Positions 54,480-64,000 of a stretch of DNA of 64,000 nt are shown here, in pieces. Position 1 is the stretch's first letter. Each line of letters begins with the position of its first letter. The DNA comes from Echinometra lucunter (taxonomy: Eukaryota > Echinodermata > Echinoidea > Camarodonta > Echinometridae), in the NCBI GenBank assembly GCA_029962745.1, contig CM057157.1, positions 1,555,868 to 1,619,867 on the forward strand, read 5' to 3'. Under the pieces are notes generated by a model. The model was not told the DNA's origin, searched no databases, and saw nothing but the letters and a program-made list of their open reading frames with translations. Position numbers and translations under genes: made by a program.

Positions 54480-56955
54480 TAGATAGCACGTGCAATGTAA
54501 GGGACTGTTCATGTAGTGGACTGTTTATATGAATAAATAAACTTAAATTTAAACTTTATCATTTTCATACATAATCATCTACACATGCAAAACAACAATG
54601 GAAGCATTGACCAATTTCAATTTTCTTACTTTCATTCATTTTCACATGATGTAAACAAAGAGAAAACAGTATAATGTAGTATAATGTAAGGGCTGTTGCT
54701 CCTCAGCTCCCTAATGGCTACATTACTAACCAGAATCCAAGCTTCATAAAAGACTATGAACCAGGAGGTTTATGGAAATTAGTCTGAAACCTTATCCAGG
54801 GAAAAGACCTTAATATGAAAATAATATCTCATCCTTGGAGTATTAAACCTGTAATGAAAGAACAAAAACACTCATCAAATATTCACAACCAGGAAGGAAT
54901 GAGTAGTGGATATCATATCCCAACTGATGCTACATCATGTCAAATACAGAATGATGGATGCATTTCACTCAGATTTCTTTTCTATTCTTACACCCGTCCA
55001 ACAAAGTCATACAAGGGTCATCCTCTCTCAATCTTCTGAACATGCAAGAGTTTGACAGTTCTTTTCTTTCTATCTTTCAAAGTCAGGAAGGGATAAAGGT
55101 CATTCCTGACTCCTTTCAAGTCTTCAAAATTATGTTGGAGTTTTGACAATTCCCTTTCTCTAACTTTGGTGGTTAATTCTTGAGTCCTTAACCTGTTGAC
55201 CATTGAATTCTCACATCCCTCATAGGTTTAATACAGGGACAAATGGAAAACAGGTTAACTGTATTCGTCAAGTCCTGTATCCACTGTACCAAGATCATAA
55301 CAACCTTCCAGATATCAACTCAGGGAAATTTCAAACATCTATCCCAAAAAGTAAACTTTTTTGACTTCCAACTGTGGTCCCACATTATTCCTGGTTATGT
55401 AGTAACGTTACTTCCGGTTATGTAGTAACATATTGTTATGTTCCAACACTTTATTATGCAACATTCAATTGCCTTAGGGTGATTTTTCATGAAGATATTT
55501 CAAATTAATTAATCTATATACATCGTTTTTCTTTAGTTTTTTTAAATCTGCCTTAGTGATAAATGATTGTACTGTTTAAGGTCCTTCATAAAGAGCTCTA
55601 CTAATACCTTGATGTGTGAGTTATTACCATGTAGAATATGAAACTTGCCACCAGAGCCTTGTCTCATCTTCTTAAACCACAAACAGTTTTTTTTTTCACT
55701 TTCAACAAAAAGAAACGTTTTACAAGAATGACGATAGGTTGGTATTATCAACCACAGGATATAGCTTGAATGGTCAGGATACTGCTTCTAAACCTTGCAG
55801 GCAATTTGTAATTGAGCCATTTTACAGGTTCTCATGATTTCCCTAGGTCCCAATAAATTTACCTTCCTCTCTTTTTCCTCCAGACAATTAACTGCCTCAA
55901 GACTCTTTGTAACAAGCACAAAACCCTTCAAAATCTTCATGTTAACATCAATGTATGTGTACAACATGAATGGATATCCGATTCCAGTTTTGGGATATCT
56001 GTACAGATTCTTTTTTATTTCATTTTCTTTTTATCTAAGCCTACACAGTGGCTAATTGCCAAACGTATCATATTGTGTTAAATGAATGCTAAGCTGAGCA
56101 CTCTGCAGTATTTTTGAAAGATATTGCATGATAAAAGTAACTTTTAGGCTGAAACATAAATTTCCATTTTAAAATGTGTCCATAATGGTAACACCCCCCC
56201 CCCAAAAAAAGAATCTGCTGAAAGCCAAACAACCCTTTTATCACTATGCAAATGAAATGATTTAATGATTGTCTTGCTCTATACATGGGCTATGTCTGAG
56301 AAGAATTCAATTCAAAATTTAAAGCTGTATGTAATGGTAATCTAAAAAAAAAAAAATGTATACCTTTCTAAACAGTTAAAAAAAAAAAAATATATATATA
56401 TATATCTTGAGGGACAGAGAGAGAAGAGAGGGAGGGGGGCATATGATAAACAGGTCTCATTCTATTCAATATGCTTAAAGAACATGTTATGAATCTTCTG
56501 TGTCTAGAATATGCCATGCTTTAAATAGAGTATCAAGCTGAGGTGCATATTGTTACCATGACAATGAAATGATATCTCAAGATAAGTGCCTATAATTATC
56601 ATTTAGCCTATATTATGTCTTCCAAAAACAACAATCTTCCTGTCATATATTCACACATGATATATGCTCAGATTACAACTTTGCTAATTAATTAGTAAGG
56701 GCTTAGTCATGATGTTCTTATTGCTTCTTTTCCCTCTTTGCCATTACCAAGGCTTCCCCTGGGGGAGGAGTGGGGGAAGAGAGGGGGAGGAGAGGGGGAT
56801 GGAAAGGGGGGGGGGGCATCCAATCTATTGCTGTACTCAAGCGCAAGCAGAAAACGTGTGAACATGCGTGTGCCTTTCTACATTTGAGGCAGCAATATGC
56901 AATGCATCTAGGAAGCCAATCAGGCCAAGAATGGGTTCAAACTAGGATGATACAC

Positions 56956-57088
56956 CAGGCTGCGTTTCATGAAACCGTCATAAGTCTAAGTTCATGGACA
57001 TCCCATTGAAACACCTGTTAATTCTACAACACGCGTTTCAATGGGATGTCCGAGAAGACTTATGACGGTTTCGTGAAACGCAGCCCTG
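56956..57088. mobile_element. long-arm hairpin MITE (133 bp)
   Basis: CAGGCTGCGTTTCATGAAAC at the left is matched by GTTTCGTGAAACGCAGCCCTG-like sequence at the right. GACATCCCATTGAAAC and GTTTCAATGGGATGTC continue the stem. Arms are about 55 bp, loop about 20 bp, with no target duplication evident. Confidence 0.85.
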
Positions 57089-57559
57089 TTCTCTGGTAAT
57101 CCTGAAATACCAGTTTCTTCAGATTTGCTGCATGGCTGGTTATCAACAAGTACAAATTTGCTTCCTTGTACAGCCAGGTAAACTGAAAATTTTGCAAAAG
57201 TCAGCTCAATATGAATAACTTCTAATCCACATTGCAGCAGTATGCAACTTCAGGAAGATTAATGTAGGATTTCACTGATATGTGATTAGTAATTCTGACA
57301 TTGTAAAAGTAGAGTATAAGCCACAATCAGTTAATAATCAAAACGACTTTTTTGAGCTGGTAATACTTTTTCATCATCATGTTTTGAAATCAAAGCATTC
57401 TCATGCAATTTTACTGTAATAAATATGTGTAAACTTTAACAAAATCCTATATCTAAAAAAAAAAAAGAGAAAAAAGGAGGAGGAATTCACTTAAAGGCAT
57501 TGGCTAACTTTGTGAGTAGCTGATTTAAAAAATTCTCAAACTAAGACGACACATGTGTA

Positions 57560-57616
57560 TGAGTACTTGTATTTGTACATTTGAACATGCTATATGGAAA
57601 ATGCGCTATATAAATG

Positions 57617-57648
<32 letters not shown>
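57560..57648 (+). mobile_element. retroposon 3' end with (ATT)n tail
   Basis: GCGCTATATAAATG followed by at least ten ATT units is a common 3'-end motif of invertebrate LINE/SINE elements. The body upstream was not recognised. Confidence 0.45.
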
Positions 57649-57649
<1 letters not shown>

Positions 57650-57680
57650 TCAAAAACCCTGAAACCAACCATAATTTGGA

Positions 57681-57840
57681 ATGAAAAAGTGTAAGTTAGA
57701 CATAAACGGCGATTTCATTATCACGAGACAATCACCAAGAGGATCACTTTGCTTGAATTTGAAAATGCCGTTGTGTGCCTCCCGCCGCGTGATTCGCCAG
57801 TACACACAGTACGGTAAGGTGAGTCACACGCGCATGCGCA
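57681..57840 (+). promoter_or_regulatory. CpG-rich patch with NRF-1-type palindrome; possible first exon
   Basis: CGCGCATGCGCA at 57829-57840 matches the NRF-1 consensus, a mark of CpG promoters. Just upstream, an ORF from 57681 (internal ATG at 57765) reads MPLCASRRVIRQYTQY and then meets overlapping donor-like sites (GTAAGG at 57813, GTGAGT at 57819). A first exon of an unseen neighbour is possible. The protein is not recognised, and a minus-strand promoter is equally possible. Confidence 0.3.
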
Positions 57841-58693
57841 CTCCTTATGTCTGTGCAACCGACCCTCGTATATTTTTCAAACATTGGTTCACATTTTTTA
57901 TATTTAAAAATACTTCCTGTGGATATTATACTTTGAAACTTTCAGATGGTATTTTTACTCTATAACCCTTACGTTTATCCCATTTTCAAGTAACAAAACA
58001 AGATTTTTTAAAATCATAACAATGTTAACCAATGTCTTTAACTCTGATATCACTATTCTGCTTGAAAGGTGACTGGATGACACATGTAAGCACCATTGGA
58101 TATATCATATTTGCAATATGATACTTCAGGGTCCTCATATTATCTTATGTACTATAAACATATACATTACACAAAGGTTATAGCATACAGTGTGTGAATA
58201 CTTATTGACCAACAAGGAAGTAAAAAAAAAATGCAATGTATATTTTTCATCATACTAAGTGCATGCAGTTTTGAATACAAATACATTATCAGACTCAAGA
58301 TATGCATAGAATATGGGAATCTTAACCGTTTCTATCTCATGGGGTATTTTAGATCCGATTGAAGACAGTGCTCTGTTTTACAGGTTGGAAGGCAATGACT
58401 TTAGATAGGGAGCTTATGAAAGTGAAAGCATTTGAAATAAGAGGACAGTGATTTATTTGCATTGTTGTGCTTTCTATTGTCGGTTTGTGGTTATAACTCA
58501 ATCATTAAAATCATGTAGTCTACTCTCCTGGCAAGTATTCTGATTTAAAGCTACATGAAGTTTACAGACCATTCCCCCAAACTCTTTATACAATACATCC
58601 ATTATTTTCCAAAGAGGATCAACAGGATGTCATCAATAATATTGTTTACCTTTATACCAACAAAGATACAAGTCAATCATATCACCCATCCAC

Positions 58694-59128
58694 TACTGTA
58701 AATGCAAAAATATTTGCGGTTTCTCAATTTTTGCAGATCTCGTGCTATTTTTGGCAAGCACAAATTCTAGAACCCACAAAAATATTAGCACAATTTCTTA
58801 TGATTTTTTTGAACAACGCAGAATTGCACTTCAGCTGATTAAATGCGTGTTTGAATCCAATTCAGTGTAGAGTGTGTCTGCCATATGCATTTGAATGGAC
58901 AGCATGTGTGTGAAATTATAAATGCAGCCGCGCTGGTTATTTATGTTCAAATGTGACCATTTTTAGCTATATCTGGGGCAGAAAAACAATTGTCATGCAT
59001 TGAAATATCAAATCAAATCTTGCACTTTTGCGAGGAATTGTGCTTCGCGAATTTTAGAACCTTTGAATATGTTCTTGGGTCGCTCAGCACGAAAAATTAA
59101 TTGCCCCAAAATAAGAGCGTTTACAGTA
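58694..59128. mobile_element. TA-flanked MITE, Tc1/mariner-like (435 bp)
   Basis: The ends TACTGTAAATGC and GCGTTTACAGTA are inverted and begin and end in TA, as expected of a TA target duplication. The interior has no transposase ORF. CpG content is higher than in the flanks. Confidence 0.65.
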
Positions 59129-60671
59129 TGTTTTATTATTTCTTGCTAGCTGCACTGGCAAGCTGAGAAATGGAAATAATAACTAAGGCAAATTTCACCA
59201 GATGTCTTGATTTCAGTAATAATATAGGTTAGACATAGGGCACTGCTAGACATTTTTATTCCCTTGATATCTGAAAAGTATAAAGAATAGCTACAAAAAA
59301 TATGAATATCATGCATTTGCTATGTTATATTCCTCTTCATTGAAAGAAAATAATGGCAGATATATTTGTTGTCCCACATTTTATGAAAAATGATAAAAAT
59401 ATGATTGTGTTTATTATAGATGAAATGCTGTGACAATCATATTGAAGTGAAAACTACGTCATCAGATAATAATCCTAAGATGATGCCTCCTCATTTGAAC
59501 CACAACCAATAGCTTTAAGCACTGGCACTATGTGGATTTTACACACATGAAGGGTATGGAAGAATTGTGAATGCAACAGGTTAATACAAAAGAATGATGT
59601 ATGCATTTTAATAGGTATCAAAAGAAGAAAAAAAACATATTCACATCACACAAAGAAATCAGAAGGTTCCTTTCATGATGCTTGAATTGCATGAAGTGAA
59701 ATGAATAAACTGACACGTGTACTATTATAATGATTCTGTAACAAAATCACTCAAATCAATGAAAATATAATTATATTTCATTATCAAGTAGATGCACTAT
59801 TAGAATCTTACTTAGTGTTAGCAGGAATAATAAATGTTTGCAATAACAAACATTGTCTGTGATGTATGGTGTAGAGAAGCTCATCATTATGTAAACTGCA
59901 TACTATTAGTGCAGGAAAAAAGAGGAGGGAAAAGAAGTAAGGAAAGAGGAAAAAATACAGAAGTACCAGGGGTAAAAATCTTAGGTTATATTCCTAGTGT
60001 GGACTCAAGCAAGACACTTTAATCTACATTACTTCTCTCCACCCAGGTTTTGATGGATACCCTGCAGAATATAAAAGTCATTGTGGTTTGTTGAACATTG
60101 AGAGTATCTGTAAGAATAGATAATTGGTTGGAATCCTTCCCATGAGGAGGAGAAGGTGCATACATTGTGTGCCGACAAGCTTCAGTTATCATCAGGGTAC
60201 TACAATATCTCTAAAACCTTGTTCAAAAAAATAAAACAAAAACTATAATTGTACGCACAGTACAAACACAGTATTTCGAGGCATATGTTCAAATTATTGT
60301 ATTGTACCATCAAATTACTGTACTGTGGGTAGCGTGGTACTTTTTTAACAATATAAATACTTAAAATTATCAGAGATCTATTACATGCTATATAAACCAT
60401 GAATATGAATTCTATTACTACAGATAGGCCTCCTACATGCATATCCAACACCAATCCACATGCAGGGAAATCATCTCTTTTATAAAGATAATGGCAGGAA
60501 TAAGATGAAAGATAGTATGTCTCAGTCAATCTACTGGATAATTACCAGGTTACCTAATATGCACACAAGGTCCTTGCCTTAGAATACTGCTCAGTGGCAA
60601 TCACCTGCAGGAGAGAACTAGATTTTGGAATTTAAATGTAGCGAGAGACTGGGTGAGAGACACAGCGGGAC

Positions 60672-60699
60672 GATCTCAGCGGGCTGATCTCAGCGGGCT
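60672..60699. repeat. two tandem copies of GATCTCAGCGGGCT
   Basis: Perfect 14-bp direct repeat, preceded by a partial ACAGCGGGAC unit. Confidence 0.9.
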
Positions 60700-61421
60700 T
60701 GACATGATGAAGGGCAGTCAGACACTGTCGGAGGCTATTTTAAGCTTGAAAGCATCTAGGCCACAGACTGGCTGTATGAAGGAAGCATCTAATGGTATTC
60801 TCTTCTTTCTATCTCTTACAGACATTAACCTTTAGAATGGACAGCTTTCTAATAAAAACACCCTCAGCTTTTGTCTTTTCAGACACTGTTATCCTCCCTC
60901 CTAATGTGTAATAATGCTCGTCCTGTTAAAGTGAACCACACATCACTGTGAGTGAAGATATTATACTACGATAACCCTAACCCTTCCCTACCATAGATGT
61001 GATATGTCAAGATATTGAACATTAAAAAATATATATATTGCATTATTCAATTTGGCATAAATCTATTCACTTCATATATTGAATAAAAAATAAACAGTAG
61101 CTTATTCTGGCGAGAATAAATGTTGGATTTTTATCTTCCTTTATACAAATTTTATGCACAGATGCAATTTGCTACCGAGCTTGTTAACAAGCAACTTAAA
61201 CAAGATAATATCTTGAAATCAATATCTAGAACTTTAGCATGCAAATGTAAAATAATGAACATCCATTACTTTGTATTATATTGTGTCATAGCAGGTTAAT
61301 TGAGCAGAGGCTGTTGTCTTGAGTGTATGTTACCCAGTTCTGTGACACATCCCTGGCAAGGTGACCTGACAAATACTCTGGTGACAATTGCTTTGGGCTT
61401 TCTTTCATCAAAGATACATGG

Positions 61422-62010
61422 TTAAAGGCAAAGTCCACCCCAGAAGTTTCAGTGTTTCAATAAAGGAGTTAAATTTGAGCAGCATTTTAAAAAAGAAATG
61501 AGCAAAATCGGTCAAAGAATAAGAAAATTACACTCATTTACATTTTCTTGTAGATTACTCTCGGCTCTGCAAATTGGCAACACTGATGACATCATATGCG
61601 AGCAGCTCTCCATTTACTTTGTACATGAAATTTCACATTTTCTCAATTTTCTTGGAAGTTACACACTTTCTAACCCCCATAGTCAATGTATGTTCAGCAG
61701 AATTATTTTTTACATAACATACTCTGACTATAAGGTGAGAAAATGTGTAACTTCCAAGAAAATTGAGAAAATGTGAAATTTCATGTACAAAGTGAATGGA
61801 GAGCTTGTGGTGAAAGTTCACGCGAAATTTCTTTGGCGCTGGAATCATTTGTTTTATTTTGGTCAAGTTTACCATTGTACAGAAGGAAATACTTATGTTA
61901 TAGCACTTCCTTAGACAATACTGACATAGCACCATCTACTGTTGACTTGCTATACACTCACACACAGAAGCAGTCATTTTGTTTGTTTTGAGGAAAAGGA
62001 ATCCCTTTAA
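61422..62010. mobile_element. TTAA-flanked MITE with internal stem (589 bp)
   Basis: It begins TTAAAGGCAAAGTCCACC and ends GGAATCCCTTTAA, with weakly matching termini inside TTAA. Inside, 61616-61672 and 61738-61804 form a long near-perfect inverted repeat (AAATTTCACATTTTCTCAAT and its complement). No transposase. Confidence 0.6.
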
Positions 62011-62691
62011 TTTTGCTTCATCCTGAAATTTTGGTTCCTGAATAATGTCATAGAGACAGGCAAAGAGGTTAGTTTTGTTGTTTATTTCATTTGATTTGTA
62101 GAATTGTTAAATCATAAAGTGGAAAATAAGTAGTTATTTTCAGACTTCATGCAGGTGTGTAATGTACATGATTGTTATAAAATGTATTAGGCATGTGAGT
62201 CTATGATGTTGAGTATGAACATTTAACATTGAATTGCATTTAGAATACATGTACATGAAAACTAAGAGTAAGCAGATACATGTATAGCAGGCAGAATATT
62301 GAAGGTTTTTGATGAGTGTTGAAAGTGATGATACATGTAGCATGACAGAGATTTATCTCTGAATATTAAGCCCATATTATGTTATACAGTTGAAGTACAT
62401 GTACTTAGTTTTAGTTTTTAAACAAAACTAATTAAGCTATACTTCAGTTGGAAAGGTGGAACAATGATAACCAATATTCTGGGTTGTAAGAATCAATGTA
62501 CATTTACCATTTTTCTGCTATGAATTTGATATTATTTTGATTGACATGTACTTATGATTTTTGTATGTGTTATTTTCCACAGTTTTCACGGAATTATGTC
62601 CAAAGAATTAACAGAATTTCTGGAATTAAAGGCTATCTTCGATATTCCTGTAGAGACCTTTGTCAAGTCCCGTTTTTTTCGCAGTCGACCT

Positions 62692-62803
62692 CATTACAAT
62701 CACAGAGCTGCTCGCATATGATGTCATCAGTGTTGCCAATTTGCAGAGCCAAGAGTAATTTACTAGAAAATGTAAATGAGTGCAATTTTCTTATTCTTTG
62801 ATC
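62692..62803 (-). mobile_element. inverted fragment of the 61.4-kb element
   Basis: The reverse complement matches about 61511-61609: GAGCAGCTCT, GATGACATCATATGCGAGCA, CTGCAAATTGGCAACACTGA and ATTTTCT-TAGTAAATTACTC-type segments. Sequence to either side does not extend the match. Confidence 0.8.
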
Positions 62804-63387
62804 TGAATCAAACTTGTTCGCAGTGTTTAGCATGTGTTCAGTTGTGTCTGCATGTATATTGCATTGTCTGCAGTGCGTATATATATTAGGATAACTTACG
62901 TGTTTTTTTTAAATCTTTACTATTTACAATTGCTTTGTCATATGTTTTGTACATGTCACCAAGGAACATGGAATTTGCATGTTAGAAAATGGAGAACTGG
63001 GGACTTACATGTAACAGGTTAGGGTTAGGATGTTGCACAGCATTTGGTCCAGGGTTAACCTTCTGCAATCAGTTAGTGTGTGAAATTGTGGCAAAGCAAT
63101 TGTCACTGGACTGGAGCATGAGTTGTGGATACCCCTGGCAATGCTTTCATGGTTAATTTTCTAAACAAACTGGATTCCAGAAAACTCAATGCTGGACCAA
63201 TTAACACTCTCCCCATAACCCTAACTCTAACCCCTATCTAACCTAAAATCTAGCAGCAAACACTCATCCTACATTTGTAATAAAATACTTGCTTATTTTA
63301 TTCTTTATTAAAACTAATAAGTTGGATTGATACATAATACAGATAAAATAACATTTCAGTGAAACACATAACAACAAATACATACAA

Positions 63388-63558
63388 GATGAGGAAGGCG
63401 AGGAGGGAAAAGAAGCAGTAGAAGGAGAGAGGAATAAGAAAAGAAGAAGAAAAGAAAAAATAGAAGGGGAAGAGGAATATAAAAGGGAGAAGAAAAAGGG
63501 GAAGGAAAATAAGATAGGAGCAAGAAAGTAACAATGAGAAGAAAAAGAAAAGGGTGGA
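63388..63558. repeat. purine-rich low-complexity tract
   Basis: Nearly all A/G on the plus strand. It gives spurious hydrophobic ORFs on the minus strand. Confidence 0.85.
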
Positions 63559-64000
63559 CAAAGGAACAAACATATTAGAGAGGATGCTGAATTTAAAAAG
63601 CACTGCAACTATGTAGCCAAAACAATCGTGGGTATTGTAAATTCTTGCACATAATACAGACAACATTTAGATAAAACACTGGGAAATGGTTATAACCTTC
63701 TGGATAATAAACTGAGTACATATCTTGTAAACTGAAACCAATCAAAGCCACGTGAAGCTGTCACTGGAGTACATACTATGTCACCATTTATTCTCCATTC
63801 CTGACCTGACCTTAATTTTGTAACTGTCCTAACACCTTTCTATGGTTTCCTTTGATTACATAACAATGAGATTAAGAAGGGATTAACTGGCAAGTCATAA
63901 TCCCTGGGGTGAATGGTAATGGATCAATACAGTGAACACTCATGGTCTATACTCTGATTGTAACCTTCTATTGATCTGCTAAAGTCACTGATATCACATT

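Larger units (their letters stand above)
50267..57680. other. downstream intergenic region, left part
   Basis: AT-rich DNA without recognisable genes. Contents are hairpins and MITEs (50984, 51725, 52191, 52404, 56956), an AAT microsatellite (53877), a SINE (54113) and a possible LINE/SINE tail (57560). A GACCAATCAG CCAAT-type motif lies near 50797. Confidence 0.6.
57841..64000. other. downstream intergenic region, right part
   Basis: No gene recognised. Contains a mariner-like MITE (58694-59128), a short direct repeat (60672-60699), a nested inverted element (61422-62010) with an inverted fragment (62692-62803) and a purine-rich tract (63388-63558). Confidence 0.6.

Overview
The window is AT-rich animal (metazoan) nuclear DNA. 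It holds one intron-rich protein-coding gene, a dense load of short inverted-repeat transposons and microsatellites, and two 500-N scaffold gaps. The protein, the abundance of ACATGTA and CTAGATC motifs, the long G/C homopolymers and the many MITEs suggest a marine deuterostome, most likely an echinoderm such as a sea urchin. The species is an inference; the gene family is not.

The gene is a plus-strand ELAV/Hu-family RNA-binding protein (elav/ELAVL type) with coding exons at 6921-6936, 18218-18421, 25141-25244, 31187-31340, 32089-32368 and 37934-38261. All junctions keep GT-AG and reading phase and give a 361-residue protein with three RRMs. A first exon encoding MINVI plus one base joins in frame to the exon carrying the internal ATG at 18223. 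This matches the seven-residue alternative N-terminus of vertebrate HuD. A 63-nt in-frame candidate cassette exon at 36242-36304 lies in the hinge-region intron, where vertebrate Hu genes carry alternative exons. The 3' UTR is long and A/T-rich, with candidate poly(A) signals at 40018, 41414 and 41557.

Layout: 1-6.3 kb is upstream intergenic DNA (CpG-rich patch, hairpin element, microsatellites, scaffold gap at 4589-5088). 6.3-6.94 kb is the promoter/first-exon area. 6.94-37.9 kb is gene body with introns holding three copies of a TTAA-flanked MITE, a hAT-type MITE with an 8-bp target duplication, other MITEs and tandem repeats. 38.0-41.6 kb holds the last exon and 3' UTR. 38998-44386 and 44887-50266 are two nearly identical copies that abut both sides of a 500-N gap, which is the signature of an unmerged contig overlap (false duplication). 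50.3-64 kb is intergenic, with several hairpin MITEs, a tRNA-derived SINE, microsatellites and one CpG-rich patch with an NRF-1-type palindrome that may mark the start of a neighbouring gene.

I found no second convincing protein gene, no rRNA or intact tRNA gene, and no prokaryotic-type features.
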